The notes: generated by a model not told the origin, from the letters alone. A DNA stretch of 64,000 bases from Paenibacillus albiflavus (GCF_004344915.1 NZ_SKFG01000001.1:62001-126000); one strand, 5' to 3'; shown: positions 1 through 10,094, counted from the stretch's first letter. Program-made: numbers and translations.

Positions 1-107
1 TAAGAAACATACCCATCCAACAACGACGGTGAAATTGTTTCTTCTAGCTTGATAGGTTTATAATAACCTTAAATCATGTCAAAAAATGATACTGTTTAGG
101 AGCCTCT

Positions 108-1091
108 ATGAAAAAAGTTGAACGGATTAATATCATCATGCGGTACATCAACAATCGCGCCCACTTTACAATTACTGAAATCATGCAAGAATTTAATATC
201 TCTCGTTCGACAGCTATTCGAGATATCAGAGAAATTGAAGCCATGGGGATGCCACTTGTCGCTGAAGTTGGGAGGGATGGGGGTTATTTCGTCATGAACA
301 ACTCTGTCCTGCCCACTGTTCGCTTTACCGATAATGAGATTAAAGCTCTATTTATTGCCTTTATGGCCACAAGAAATCTACAACTCCCTTATCTGAAAAG
401 TCGTCAGTCTTTAGCTGAAAAATTACTAGGACTCATCTCAGAAAACCAGCAAGATGATCTAGTTCTTTTAAATCAAATATTACTCTTTGAAGGGACGAAC
501 CCCAAAAATCCAGATCTGCTTGATCTGTCAGACCTAACCCATCCAATGTTAGAAAAACTCATTCAAATCCTTCTTCTGGATAGCTATTTATTGGTTACCA
601 TCCAAGAAGAGAGTGCAATAAGTTCTTACCCAATTTATCTGTTGCACCTTTATCGTGAAAAAAGCGTTTGGCTGATCGAAGGCTTTGATTTGAAGGAAGA
701 AAAAAGGAGGATATTCCCTGTTGATGATCTCACTAATGTAGAAACTTACCCTGAGAAAAAAAGAATAAGTAAAAAAAAGATTTTAGAAAAGCTAAGTAAG
801 CAGGAAGAAGTCATAAACCTTGTCGTTGAACTTGGTCCAAAGGCAATTACCCAGTTCAAAAAATACCATCCTATAAAAGTTTCAATTTCCTATACGAATC
901 CTTACCAAACTACAGCCATTTTGAAGACTTTTATCAATGTAAACAATTCAGAAGAAATTACTGAAATAACAAACTGGCTGCTTTTCTTAGGTGGGGATAT
1001 TAAGATCAGAGATGTGCCGAAAGAAGTCTTAGAAGGTTTACAAGAGAGATTATGCTTATACACCAGTAGCATTCCCAGCAATAATTTTTAA
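108..1091 (+). CDS. WYL-domain transcriptional regulator (YafY/DeoR-like)
   Basis: A 327-residue cytoplasmic DNA-binding regulator. Residues about 1-60 form a winged helix-turn-helix of the DeoR/HTH_11 type (…FTITEIMQEFNISRSTAIRDI…), followed by a WYL-type ligand-binding region with the family's 'LHLYREKSVWLIEGFD' strand around residue 180 and a WCX-like C-terminus. The ATG at 108 is supported by TTAGGAG six bases upstream. No target operon can be assigned: the gene upstream lies outside the window and metE downstream is on the other strand. Family members sense small ligands or nucleic acids; the ligand here is unknown. Confidence 0.85.
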   Translation: MKKVERINIIMRYINNRAHFTITEIMQEFNISRSTAIRDIREIEAMGMPLVAEVGRDGGYFVMNNSVLPTVRFTDNEIKALFIAFMATRNLQLPYLKSRQSLAEKLLGLISENQQDDLVLLNQILLFEGTNPKNPDLLDLSDLTHPMLEKLIQILLLDSYLLVTIQEESAISSYPIYLLHLYREKSVWLIEGFDLKEEKRRIFPVDDLTNVETYPEKKRISKKKILEKLSKQEEVINLVVELGPKAITQFKKYHPIKVSISYTNPYQTTAILKTFINVNNSEEITEITNWLLFLGGDIKIRDVPKEVLEGLQERLCLYTSSIPSNNF

Positions 1092-1092
1092 G

Positions 1093-1126
1093 CAAAAAAA
1101 TGCGACTACCTAATAGTGGCAGTCGC
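1093..1126 (-). terminator. rho-independent terminator of metE
   Basis: GCGACTACC (1102-1110) pairs with GGCAGTCGC (1118-1126) with one mismatch. Read leftward it is followed by a run of seven T, so it mainly ends metE; it may also stop the WYL gene. Confidence 0.75.
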
Positions 1127-1166
1127 GTCTGCGATACTTGTTTTCTAAGTTAGTTCTACATCTTTC

Positions 1167-3458
1167 TTATTTTCCCAAGGATTGCTCATATTTAGCTCGA
1201 GCTGCATTGGTCGCCTCAACCATATTGTGCAAGGAAGCAACTGTCTCCTCGAGTCCACGTGTCTTAAGTCCGCAGTCTGGATTTATCCAGAACAAATTAG
1301 GATCCAGTACCCGCAAGGCCCGATCTATCATCCCCGTCATCTCTTCTACACTCGGAACGCGAGGACTATGAATATCATAAACGCCTAAGCCTATTCCCAG
1401 CTTGTAAGTATTTTGTTCGAAGCTATGAATCAGCTCCCCGTGACTACGCGATGTTTCGATCGAAATAACATCAGCATCCATCGCCTCTATTGAATCGATC
1501 ATGTCATGGAACTCGCAATAGCACATATGTGTATGAATCTGAGTTGTCTTTTGAACGGTACAAGTAGCAATGCGGAAAGCTTTTACGGCCCACGCAAGAT
1601 ATTCGAACTGTTCGACTGCTTTAAGCGGCAGTCCTTCGCGAATCGCAGGCTCATCAACCTGAATCATGCCAATGCCGGCCTTCTCCAACGCCTCGACTTC
1701 CTGTCTGAGAGCATAAGCCAATTGGTAAGCAATTTGTTCGCGCGGGATATCCTCACGGACAAATGACCAGTTCATGATTGTGATAGGTCCTGTTAACATT
1801 CCTTTTACAGGATGGCTTGTTTGAGATTTTGCGTACTTGGTTTCTTCAACGGTCATTTCACCAATGAAAGCTACGTCTCCGTAGATTACCGGCGGCTTAA
1901 CACAACGGGAACCGTAGGATTGCACCCAGCCGTTTTGTGTAAATGCAAATCCTGCAAGCTTTTCGCCAAAAAACTCCACCATGTCGGTTCTCTCAAACTC
2001 CCCATGCACCAGAACGTCGATACCGATTTCCTCTTGAATCTTGATCCAGGCATCAATTTGCTCCCGGATAAATTCAGCATATTGTTTGTCGCTCCATTCA
2101 CCTTTACGCCAGGATTGGCGCGCTTTGCGCACTTCTGTGGATTGTGGGAAGCTACCGATGGTTGTTGTCGGAAATAGCGGTAATTGCCATTTCGTCTGCT
2201 GGGCTGCATGACGTTCTGCAAATGGCGCGGAACGCACCGGCTCTTGAGCGCTGATTGCACTTACGGCTGTCTGAATCTCTTTGCGATTACGCACTGCTGA
2301 TTGCTGCAGCACTTGAATGGCACGATCATATTGTTCCAGTTCCCCTTGGGTTGCCTCTTCTGAGGAGAACGCTTTGGTCATTAGAACCAGTTCGTTCAAT
2401 TTTTCATCGGCAAAAGCAAGGGCGTCCTTCAATTCGGATGTGAGGTTTGCCTCGCTTTCTACAGTAACCGGTACGTGAAGCAAGCTGCACGAAGACTGAA
2501 CAATCAAGCGGTCAGAAGGAACAGCCTTCGCAAGCTCTTTTAACAGCTCCAACTTTCCAGTTAACGAAGCCTTCCAAATACCGCGACCATCAATGACTCC
2601 TGCTCCCAAAACCTTTTCCTGAGGGAATCCAAATGCACCAATGGATTGCAGGTTACCTGCATAACCGTGAACGAAATCAAGCCCTATTCCATGTACAGGC
2701 AGTTTAATAATGTCACAGTAGTTCTCTACCGATTCGAAATACGTTTGCAAGATGAGCTTCAAGCCCGGTACAGCGTCGGCAAATGTTGTATAAATATGAT
2801 GCAAGTGCTGTACGTCCGCATCGGATAGCTTGGTTACAAGAATCGGTTCATCTATCTGCACCCATTGAACCCCTTCTTCTGCAAGCTCCTGAAGAATTTG
2901 TACATAAAGCGGCAGCAGCTTTTCCAACCAAGCATCCGTTTCCGATGGAGCGTACCCTTTGGAAAGCTTTAAGAAGGTTAGTGGTCCAACAATAACTGGT
3001 TTTCCTTCAATACCGAGCTTTTCTTTCGCTTCACGATAAGCTGCAAGCGGTTTATTCTCGGTAAGTACCGGTGAAGCCCCTGACAGTTCGGGAACGATAT
3101 AGTGATAGTTCGTATTGAACCATTTGGTCATTTCACTAGCGGCGGCATCCTTGGTTCCCCGAGCAACCCCGTAATAGACAGACAAAGGAACGACTCCGCC
3201 TGTATACGAGAAACGGCTCGGAATAATGCCAAACATCGCTGCTGTATCCAGTATATGATCGTAATAGCTGAAGTCATTGACAGGTATGAGATCGATCCCT
3301 TTTTCCTGCTGCTTGCGCAAATGATTTAACCGAATATCCTGCAGTTGCCGAAGAAACTCCGGTTCTTCCAACTTTCCTGACCAGAACGCTTCAAGCGCCT
3401 TCTTCCATTCCCTATCTGCACCAATACGTGGATAACCTAATACACTGCTTTGTACCAT
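1167..3458 (-). CDS. metE: cobalamin-independent methionine synthase MetE
   Basis: 5-methyltetrahydropteroyltriglutamate-homocysteine S-methyltransferase, 763 residues, catalysing the last step of methionine synthesis without B12. The N-terminal half begins MVQSSVLGYPRIG, as in the family; the C-terminal catalytic half holds the zinc ligands, visible as the H-x-C of 'HMC' in HTHMCYCEF, the Glu of ISIETSRS and the Cys of NPDCGLKTR. The start at 3458 is chosen because GAGGAG lies 7-12 bases upstream and family members begin here; an in-frame upstream start would add seven residues that are not family-like. A LysR gene lies immediately upstream on the same strand, and the 113-bp gap is too short for a SAM riboswitch, so LysR-type control is likely. 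Confidence 0.97.
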   Translation of the reverse strand: MVQSSVLGYPRIGADREWKKALEAFWSGKLEEPEFLRQLQDIRLNHLRKQQEKGIDLIPVNDFSYYDHILDTAAMFGIIPSRFSYTGGVVPLSVYYGVARGTKDAAASEMTKWFNTNYHYIVPELSGASPVLTENKPLAAYREAKEKLGIEGKPVIVGPLTFLKLSKGYAPSETDAWLEKLLPLYVQILQELAEEGVQWVQIDEPILVTKLSDADVQHLHHIYTTFADAVPGLKLILQTYFESVENYCDIIKLPVHGIGLDFVHGYAGNLQSIGAFGFPQEKVLGAGVIDGRGIWKASLTGKLELLKELAKAVPSDRLIVQSSCSLLHVPVTVESEANLTSELKDALAFADEKLNELVLMTKAFSSEEATQGELEQYDRAIQVLQQSAVRNRKEIQTAVSAISAQEPVRSAPFAERHAAQQTKWQLPLFPTTTIGSFPQSTEVRKARQSWRKGEWSDKQYAEFIREQIDAWIKIQEEIGIDVLVHGEFERTDMVEFFGEKLAGFAFTQNGWVQSYGSRCVKPPVIYGDVAFIGEMTVEETKYAKSQTSHPVKGMLTGPITIMNWSFVREDIPREQIAYQLAYALRQEVEALEKAGIGMIQVDEPAIREGLPLKAVEQFEYLAWAVKAFRIATCTVQKTTQIHTHMCYCEFHDMIDSIEAMDADVISIETSRSHGELIHSFEQNTYKLGIGLGVYDIHSPRVPSVEEMTGMIDRALRVLDPNLFWINPDCGLKTRGLEETVASLHNMVEATNAARAKYEQSLGK

Positions 3459-3544
3459 CGTGAGCAACTCCTCTACCAATTTGTTATAAAGAAATCTATC
3501 ACACGTTGGTTGGTATAGAGTAATTGGATTAATCTATATCTAGT

Positions 3545-3561
3545 TATAGCCGCAGGCTATA
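3545..3561. promoter_or_regulatory. perfect dyad between lysR and metE
   Basis: TATAGCC and GGCTATA flank GCA, giving a perfect 7-bp inverted repeat about 90 bp upstream of metE and just after the lysR stop. It lacks a T-run, so a regulatory site for metE (perhaps LysR) is as likely as a terminator. Confidence 0.35.
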
Positions 3562-3571
3562 TCCTGAATTA

Positions 3572-4471
3572 TTAGACAATAGCTTGCTTCAAGGCCTCGA
3601 TATAGGCAGCTCCCAGTTTGGTTAGCACGGAATTTTTATGAGCAATCCAGCCCACATTGATGCTCTCCTCACAATCTAACGGTACAGGAATAATTTCATT
3701 TCCGTTCAAATCAGCGCTTAATATCCCTGTTGAGATCGTGTAACCGTTCAAGCCAATCAATAAATTAAAGAGTGTAGCCCTATCATGAACTCGGATGCTT
3801 TTTTGATGTGATAACGTACTAAGAATTTCTTCTGAAAAATGAAAGGAATTATACTCGCCTTGATCAAAGCAAAGGTACGGATATTGCTGCAACTGATCGA
3901 TGGTCACGACCGATTGATTCGCTAACGGATTTTTGATGCTGATAAAAACATGCGGTTTGGCGGTAAACAAGCTGTGGAACTGCAAATTTGCCGCTTTGAG
4001 CAGTTTGTTAATCACTTTTTCATTAAACTCGTTCAGATATAAAATTCCGATCTCGCTGCGCAATTGTTTGACATCCTCGATAATCTCGTAGGTTCGAGTT
4101 TCCCGTAAAGCAAACTCATATTCCTCTAAGCCATGTTCTTGCACCAAACTGACAAATGCATTTACCGCAAAAGAATAATGCTGTGTGGACACAGAGAAAT
4201 GTTGGGGAGAGGGCTTAGCATTAAGATATCGGCTCTCTAGCAATTCTGCCTGCTCAACTACCTGCCGCGCATAGCTTAAGAACTCCACTCCCTCTTTGGA
4301 GAGTGATATTCCTTTATTAGATCGTTCAAAAATAGAGATGTTCAGCTCTTCTTCTAAATCCCTAATTGCGTTTGAGAGGCTTGGCTGTGTAATAAACAAC
4401 CTCTTGGCCGCTTCGTTAATGGAGCAACGATTGGCAACCTCAATAACATATTTTAGCTGCTGTAATGTCAT
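3572..4471 (-). CDS. LysR-family transcriptional regulator
   Basis: 299 residues. The N-terminal winged HTH (MTLQQLKYVIEVANRCSINEAA… then 'TQPSLSNAIRDLEEEL') is a typical LysR DNA-binding domain; residues about 90-299 form the periplasmic-binding-like effector domain. It lies between gshF (upstream, 59-bp gap) and metE (downstream, same strand). The position suggests control of methionine or sulfur genes, comparable in role to MetR or CysL-type LysR proteins, but I cannot assign an orthologue from sequence alone. The start ATG is the natural LysR start. Confidence 0.88.
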   Translation of the reverse strand: MTLQQLKYVIEVANRCSINEAAKRLFITQPSLSNAIRDLEEELNISIFERSNKGISLSKEGVEFLSYARQVVEQAELLESRYLNAKPSPQHFSVSTQHYSFAVNAFVSLVQEHGLEEYEFALRETRTYEIIEDVKQLRSEIGILYLNEFNEKVINKLLKAANLQFHSLFTAKPHVFISIKNPLANQSVVTIDQLQQYPYLCFDQGEYNSFHFSEEILSTLSHQKSIRVHDRATLFNLLIGLNGYTISTGILSADLNGNEIIPVPLDCEESINVGWIAHKNSVLTKLGAAYIEALKQAIV

Positions 4472-4530
4472 GCGGATTCATCCTTCCCCATCCGTAGCAG
4501 ATCAGTGGCATTATTTTAACGTTCAATAAT

Positions 4531-6861
4531 TTAACCAAACAATAAATCTAATATCTTTTCATTCGCTAATCTATTCTTACCTATATAGGGATAGCAATGA
4601 ATATGAATGGCTGGGTTGAAGTTAATTTCGATGATACTATAGTTTATATCGGATGCTTCTTCCTGTATATTCTCAATCATCATATCCACACCGCAGAATG
4701 TTGCCCTTGCAGCTTTAGCAGCTTGAATAGCAAGTTGTTTATAACTGAACGGAATATCATCAGTAAAATCGATACTATCCCCGCCTGTACTAATATTGGA
4801 GTTTTCTCGGAGATAAACCACCTCTCCAGGCTGCGGGATATCATTCCATTTCATGGAATGATTCTTTAAAAACATCTCTTCGGCTTCCCCTAATTGAATT
4901 TTCTCAAGAGGAGTTTTATAACCGCGACCTCTTAGAGGATCTTTATTCTTGTGATGAACCAACTGCTCAATTGTGTGAATCCCATCCCCCACTACATTAG
5001 CTGGTACACGATGAAGAATCCCTACCACTTCATCTCCCATAACCAGAAAGCGATATTCTCTTCCAGTCACGAATTCCTCTAATAGTACAGTTTTATCATG
5101 AGTAAACGCCATTTCAAATGCCCTAAGCATATCATCTTTTGAAAACTCACGGTTAAAAATAGTAATTCCTAATCCAAAGTTCGTGGACTTCGGTTTGATC
5201 ACAATTGATTTACCACTGTACGTATCATAGCTAGATATCGCCTCATCCAAACTGTGGAATGCTTCACCAGACGGTACGCGAATACCATGCTGAGATAGGA
5301 CTGCTTTCGTAATAATCTTATTCTCCATGATAAGCACCGTACTATAGCTGTCTAAGGAAGTTTTCGTCGCCTGCTTAACATACTCTTGGTGGTTACCTTG
5401 GGATAGAAGCAAGAAATTCTCTTCTCGATCCATTAAAGTGAACCTAATGCCACGTTTAACAGCTGCCTTTAGAAGTAATTGCGTCGACAATTCAAGATCT
5501 TCAAATCCAGCAAATCGATAACCAGTACGAGCACTTTCCTGAGCGTATTCTTTGGCTTTATCCAAGTGATATTCACGATAGGATGAGGTTTGGATTTGGG
5601 ACTTCACGATAGATGAAAAACTCAAATCTGCATTTAATATCTTCTGCTTTTCACCGTCCAAAATGTCCAGAAATTCTTGAGCTTTAGGGAACAAAAGCTC
5701 TACCATCACTCGCATCTCATCCATACAACGTATAGCGACATTTTTCATCGGAATACAATTCTCTTGATCTTTATGAAAAGCATCGATGCTGTTCATTATC
5801 AATTGATCATGATTCAGGTTAGCCAATTGTTGATCTTCTTTCTCAAATGGTTCATCTACTTTAAGCAGCATCAAAAGAATAAATAAATGGATGAACTGCA
5901 TGGTTTCTTTACTGATCCCTACTTTATGAAGAGGATTTAAATCAAGAAAACGCAGCTCCAAATATGCTACTCCATCCTCTAGAAGCTCCTGCAAAGGATC
6001 AATCCCTTTTGCGGTTTTGATGCGAACTGGACTATAAAATTCCTTTACACTCAGCAATTCGTTTGTATGGATCAACTCTGTCAGATCATGAACATAGTCA
6101 TTAACTGAATGATATGAGACAGCGTAAGGCTTTGCGTTTCGATAACCGCATACGCTATTCCGAAGCGAATTCATATTGGGAAAATAATAGCTTATGTTGT
6201 CTTCCGATTGGCCTAGCGAGACACATCTCTCAATATAGGTCTTATCGAACACAGGACTCGCTCCTGTTAGGTAGATCAACAACCAGCGGTATCTTAGCAA
6301 ATTACGAGCAACCCGAAAATATAGCCCATCTTTAAATTCTTTATAGGTCTCAAGTCCGTTTTGAAGGTCATAAAGTTTTCTTAGAAGTTTCTCATCAAAC
6401 GAGAAATTGTAATGAATGCCACTTAGCAATTGCCTTTTACGGCCATATTTATCCGCTAATTCATGTCGATATTCATCCGCTATGGGATCATCCATTTTGG
6501 CGATGGGGATCTCCGTCTCCTTCGGTAGCATCGGCGGGTTACTGCTTGGCCATAAGTACTCTCCTTGCTCGATTAATTCCAAAGATACGATATCCTGCAA
6601 GGCTTCTAAGAAATGATAGGTCTCTTCAATGGAGCTAAAGGTTGGTGTAATCATCTCAATTTGGCTTTCGGAGAAATCCGTTTGAATATAAGGATTTTCT
6701 GTTTTACTTCCGAATGCTTTGGGATGCGGGGTTAATGCCAACTTTCCTTCTTCATCAACTCGTACATTTTCCTTTTCCAAGCCGAATTGACCTCGCAAGA
6801 GATCATCATTCACTGAATTACTGATTATATGCTCTATGAGTTCACGATTTAACGATATCAT
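4531..6861 (-). CDS. gshF: bifunctional glutamate-cysteine ligase / glutathione synthetase GshAB (GshF)
   Basis: About 776 residues making glutathione in two ATP-dependent steps in one polypeptide. Residues roughly 1-480 are the glutamate-cysteine ligase part (LLRGQFGLEKENVRVDEEG near the start, typical of the GshA fold); residues roughly 490-776 are an ATP-grasp domain with 'KSIVIKPKSTNFGLGI' and the metal/ATP motif 'IIEINFNPAIHIHCYP' near the C-terminus. I start at 6861 (MISLNREL) because AAAGGA sits about 12 bases upstream; the ATG at 6873 abuts the same purine run. It is the last gene of an apparent arsR-acr3-arsC-MATE-gshF operon (26-bp gap to MATE). Glutathione is uncommon in Bacillota, so its position beside arsenic genes is notable. 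Confidence 0.93.
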   Translation of the reverse strand: MISLNRELIEHIISNSVNDDLLRGQFGLEKENVRVDEEGKLALTPHPKAFGSKTENPYIQTDFSESQIEMITPTFSSIEETYHFLEALQDIVSLELIEQGEYLWPSSNPPMLPKETEIPIAKMDDPIADEYRHELADKYGRKRQLLSGIHYNFSFDEKLLRKLYDLQNGLETYKEFKDGLYFRVARNLLRYRWLLIYLTGASPVFDKTYIERCVSLGQSEDNISYYFPNMNSLRNSVCGYRNAKPYAVSYHSVNDYVHDLTELIHTNELLSVKEFYSPVRIKTAKGIDPLQELLEDGVAYLELRFLDLNPLHKVGISKETMQFIHLFILLMLLKVDEPFEKEDQQLANLNHDQLIMNSIDAFHKDQENCIPMKNVAIRCMDEMRVMVELLFPKAQEFLDILDGEKQKILNADLSFSSIVKSQIQTSSYREYHLDKAKEYAQESARTGYRFAGFEDLELSTQLLLKAAVKRGIRFTLMDREENFLLLSQGNHQEYVKQATKTSLDSYSTVLIMENKIITKAVLSQHGIRVPSGEAFHSLDEAISSYDTYSGKSIVIKPKSTNFGLGITIFNREFSKDDMLRAFEMAFTHDKTVLLEEFVTGREYRFLVMGDEVVGILHRVPANVVGDGIHTIEQLVHHKNKDPLRGRGYKTPLEKIQLGEAEEMFLKNHSMKWNDIPQPGEVVYLRENSNISTGGDSIDFTDDIPFSYKQLAIQAAKAARATFCGVDMMIENIQEEASDINYSIIEINFNPAIHIHCYPYIGKNRLANEKILDLLFG

Positions 6862-6887
6862 CTTCAGGACCATCCTTTATCCTTGTC

Positions 6888-8231
6888 TTAACTCATTGCT
6901 TGTTGAACATTCAATTTTCGCAACGATTTTTTAAACCACAAGACCAGTACAACCCCTTTAAACACACTGCTTAACGCTATTGCCATCCAAACGCCATTTA
7001 AACCAAAAGGAATGGATAAGCCTAAAGCAAGCGGAATCCTTAATGCCGTAAAAGTAATGCTAAAAATCGGTGGAATGTGGGTCTTACCTATACCGTTAAA
7101 TGCTCCAACTGTCATGAGCTCCATGCACATGAACAACTGGGAGAAACCAATAATCCGCATATAATTCGCACCTAAAGCTAGACTTGCCTCATCCGATAGA
7201 AATAGGGAGAAAAGTTGCTCAGGAAATAGAATGAAAATAAGTGATATGACAAAACCGAAAACAGATGTCAGCGTTAGTGCTTTATCATAACCTTGCTTTA
7301 TTCGATCCATTTTACGTGCTCCATAATTTTGCCCAAAGAAAGCCGCAATAGCACCTTGCAGACCACCAATTGTCATAAAAGAAATCGATTCAATTTGAAT
7401 GCCGATCTTCTGAACAGCTATGGCATCAGCACCAAAACGAACGATGATCTTCGCAATGATGATTGAAATTATCGTAAAAGTAACCCGTTGAATGGTAATC
7501 GGAATTCCCATTCGGATGACTTCTTTCATGCGATTAGTATCCCACGCTAATGATCTGGTGATAAGCTCGGAACTCCGTGTTTTCAAGACAAATAATATCG
7601 TCACCACTATATTTGCAGTTAAAGTAGCAGTAGCTGCACCTGCGACTCCCCATCCATCAAACTTCCCGATGCCAAATATGAGGAATGGATCCAAGATGAT
7701 ATTCAAAATGAGACCCACAGAGTAAATATGAAAAGGCTGCTTACTGTTGCCCATAGCGTTCAGTATGGTCGCATACAAGGTGTTTAGGATCGAAAAAACG
7801 GTTCCTAAGATTGAAATGAATAAGAACTTCTTCGCCATTAACTCAATTTCAGCACTTCCCAAATCAAAGAAACTGATGAGCTGATCCCGAGCTAGTAGGA
7901 TAAATAACATGTATACTAAGCTAAGCAGTATCGACATGATAAAGCCATTTTTGACATATATCTTGGCTTGATTTACCTGTCCTGCTCCCATAGAGTGAGA
8001 TACTTTGATTCCAGTACCGATTGTGATCATAGTCGATAAAGCAATTGCTAAATTGATAAAGAAACTGGCAGTACCAATCGCTGCAACTGGCCCACTTCCA
8101 AGCCTGCCAACCCAGATCATATCGACAAGCCCATAAGTTGTAGAAATAAAATTAGTGGCGATTATGGGCAAGGTTAACCTCATCAAGGTTGTCATGATCG
8201 GACCTTGTGTTAAGTCTTTTGTGCCTTTCAT
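6888..8231 (-). CDS. MATE-family multidrug/toxin efflux protein
   Basis: 447-residue integral membrane protein with about 12 hydrophobic segments arranged as two related halves; the N-terminus (LTQGPIMTTLMRLTLPIIAT…) and 'GLVDMIWVGRLG' are typical of MATE antiporters of the DinF/NorM-like superfamily, which expel organic compounds using a cation gradient. It starts only 6 bp after the arsC stop and ends 26 bp before gshF, so it is very probably co-transcribed with the arsenic genes. A MATE protein is not a standard ars component; export of an organoarsenical or a thiol conjugate is an inference from location only. Confidence 0.9.
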   Translation of the reverse strand: MKGTKDLTQGPIMTTLMRLTLPIIATNFISTTYGLVDMIWVGRLGSGPVAAIGTASFFINLAIALSTMITIGTGIKVSHSMGAGQVNQAKIYVKNGFIMSILLSLVYMLFILLARDQLISFFDLGSAEIELMAKKFLFISILGTVFSILNTLYATILNAMGNSKQPFHIYSVGLILNIILDPFLIFGIGKFDGWGVAGAATATLTANIVVTILFVLKTRSSELITRSLAWDTNRMKEVIRMGIPITIQRVTFTIISIIIAKIIVRFGADAIAVQKIGIQIESISFMTIGGLQGAIAAFFGQNYGARKMDRIKQGYDKALTLTSVFGFVISLIFILFPEQLFSLFLSDEASLALGANYMRIIGFSQLFMCMELMTVGAFNGIGKTHIPPIFSITFTALRIPLALGLSIPFGLNGVWMAIALSSVFKGVVLVLWFKKSLRKLNVQQAMS

Positions 8232-8237
8232 AGCAAG

Positions 8238-8660
8238 TTACTTTCCTTCTCTTAAAAATAGTTCAATTCTCGCTTTAATGTCGTCTCTTACCTCACGGAA
8301 TTTATCCATAATTTCTTCTTCAGTTCCTACTGCTTTCGCAGGATCATCAAATCCCCAGTGCCACTTTTGCACGTTAGGATTTGTAATGACAGGACAATGT
8401 TCATCCGCATGACCACATAGCGTTATCACATAATCTGCATGATTTAAAGTTTCAGAATCAATAACATTGGACGTATGAATAGAAATATCAATTCCAGCCT
8501 CATTCATGACTTGAATTGCTTTCGGGTTTAAACCATGAGCTTCAAGACCAGCACTTTCTACTTCATAACGATCGCTGCCTAGAGCTTTTAGCCATCCATC
8601 CGCCATCTGGCTACGACAAGAATTTCCTGTACAAAGAAAATATATTAATGGTTTACTCAT
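8238..8660 (-). CDS. arsC: arsenate reductase ArsC (thioredoxin-coupled type)
   Basis: 140 residues of the low-molecular-weight phosphatase-like ArsC family, reducing arsenate to arsenite in the cytoplasm. The catalytic P-loop is C10-TGNSC15-R, and the redox relay cysteines are C82 and C89 in '[11 protein letters not shown]', the pattern of the Staphylococcus/Bacillus thioredoxin-dependent enzymes rather than the glutaredoxin-dependent E. coli type. 'WGFDDPAKA' is the conserved C-terminal loop. It follows acr3 by 28 bp and precedes the MATE gene by 6 bp. Thioredoxin dependence means that the gshF gene in the same operon is not needed as its electron donor. Confidence 0.96.
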   Translation of the reverse strand: MSKPLIYFLCTGNSCRSQMADGWLKALGSDRYEVESAGLEAHGLNPKAIQVMNEAGIDISIHTSNVIDSETLNHADYVITLCGHADEHCPVITNPNVQKWHWGFDDPAKAVGTEEEIMDKFREVRDDIKARIELFLREGK

Positions 8661-8688
8661 CCTTTTTCTCTCCTATACCTGACTTATT

Positions 8689-9738
8689 TTAAGCAAGCTC
8701 GTAATACTTTCGCTTAATCCAAAGCGACACATTGACAAGCCCAATTAATACGGGAACTTCAACTAACGGTCCAATAACTGCGGCAAACGCAACTCCAGAA
8801 TCCAAACCAAATACACCAATCGCAACAGCAATGGCTAATTCAAAGTTATTGCTTGCAGCCGTAAAGGATAGCGATGTGGCAACTGGATATGGAGTTCTAG
8901 ATTTCTTGGATAAGTAGAAAGAAACTACAAACATAACCACAAAATAGATGATCATAGGAATGGCAATTCGCACTACATCAAGCGGCAGCTCTACAATTAA
9001 TTCTGCCTTCAAGGTGAACATTAAAATGATCGTAAACAACAAAGCTATTAGTGCAAGGGGACTAATCTTTGGTATCAAAACTTGTTCATACCACTCGCGG
9101 CCCTTTATCTTAATCCCAATTATGCGTGTTAGCAGTCCAGCGGCAAATGGAATCCCAAGATAGACCAGCACACTCTTTGCAATCTGCCCCATAGAGACTT
9201 CAACAACAGCACCTTCTATACCAAACCAACCTGGTAACACAGTAATAAACACATAAGTAAAGATGGAATAGAACAAGATTTGAAAAATCGAATTAAACGC
9301 TACAAGACCTGCTGTATATTCAGGATCTCCTTTTGCCAGGTCACTCCACACCAAGACCATCGCTATACATCTTGCTAGGCCAATCATGATGAGCCCGATC
9401 ATATATTCTGGCATATCACTTAGGAATAATATCGCCAATAGGAACATGAGAATCGGACCGATAATCCAGTTTTGTACCAAGGATAATATCAATACCTTCC
9501 AGTCTCTGAAGACTCTTCCGAGCTTCTCATACTTCACCTTGGCTAGCGGTGGATACATCATTACAATGAGACCAATTGCAAGAGGTATGGAAGTCGTTCC
9601 AATTTGCATACTGGATAATACTTCAGAGAAATTCGATACTAAATAACCTAATCCTAAACCTAAAGCCATTGCACCAAAAATCCAGAAAGTTAAGTACCGA
9701 TCGAGAAAGGAAAGTCTTTTTGTCTTCTCTCCACTCAC
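8689..9738 (-). CDS. acr3: ACR3-family arsenite efflux permease
   Basis: 349-residue inner membrane protein with about ten hydrophobic segments, of the ACR3 (BASS superfamily) type that extrudes arsenite. The family's functional Cys is visible in '[19 protein letters not shown]', and the conserved Glu in '[17 protein letters not shown]'. It is not the unrelated ArsB family. It starts 12 bp after the arsR stop, so arsR-acr3-arsC are in the usual order and under ArsR control. Many annotations call this gene arsB; ACR3 is the accurate family. Confidence 0.95.
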   Translation of the reverse strand: MSGEKTKRLSFLDRYLTFWIFGAMALGLGLGYLVSNFSEVLSSMQIGTTSIPLAIGLIVMMYPPLAKVKYEKLGRVFRDWKVLILSLVQNWIIGPILMFLLAILFLSDMPEYMIGLIMIGLARCIAMVLVWSDLAKGDPEYTAGLVAFNSIFQILFYSIFTYVFITVLPGWFGIEGAVVEVSMGQIAKSVLVYLGIPFAAGLLTRIIGIKIKGREWYEQVLIPKISPLALIALLFTIILMFTLKAELIVELPLDVVRIAIPMIIYFVVMFVVSFYLSKKSRTPYPVATSLSFTAASNNFELAIAVAIGVFGLDSGVAFAAVIGPLVEVPVLIGLVNVSLWIKRKYYELA

Positions 9739-9750
9739 TTGACTCTCCTC

Positions 9751-10068
9751 CTATTCACATTTCATCGTTTGCAGTTTTTGCTGAATTTCTTCATCAATAT
9801 CCGGTAAGCATTTAAGCGCCTCTTGGATAAATGGTTGATCAGACACATGAAGGGAGTAATAGATCCATTGTCCTCTTCTTTCCTCTTTTACAAAGCCTGC
9901 ATCTTTTAGCTTACGCAAATGTTGGCTTATGTTGGGTTGGGTCGTCTGTAACAATTCAACCAAATGGCACACGCACATATCGTGTTGGTTTAAGATGGCC
10001 ACAATTTTAAGACGAGTTTTATCACCAAGCAGCTTAAATTGATCTGCCATTTCCTCTATTGAAATCAT
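9751..10068 (-). CDS. arsR: ArsR-family arsenite-responsive repressor
   Basis: 105-residue ArsR/SmtB winged-helix repressor. The metalloid-binding motif is C32-V-C34 in 'DMCVCHLVELL', at the start of the recognition region, and 'TQPNISQHLRKLKDAGFV' is the recognition helix. It is the first gene of the leftward arsenic operon and faces the arsN1-like gene across a very AT-rich 112-bp region. Family knowledge: the repressor leaves DNA on binding arsenite, switching on the operon. GGAGG lies upstream of the ATG. Confidence 0.95.
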   Translation of the reverse strand: MISIEEMADQFKLLGDKTRLKIVAILNQHDMCVCHLVELLQTTQPNISQHLRKLKDAGFVKEERRGQWIYYSLHVSDQPFIQEALKCLPDIDEEIQQKLQTMKCE

Positions 10069-10094
10069 TTCCCTATGTACCTCCTTCTTGTTTT

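Noticed and set aside
1-107. Operator for the WYL regulator
   Set aside because: ATGTCA and TGAT lie near 76-90, but no clear dyad or duplicated site can be supported.
3459-3571. SAM (S-box) riboswitch or T-box before metE
   Set aside because: Only 113 bp separate lysR and metE, and no S-box or T-box core or antiterminator is visible.
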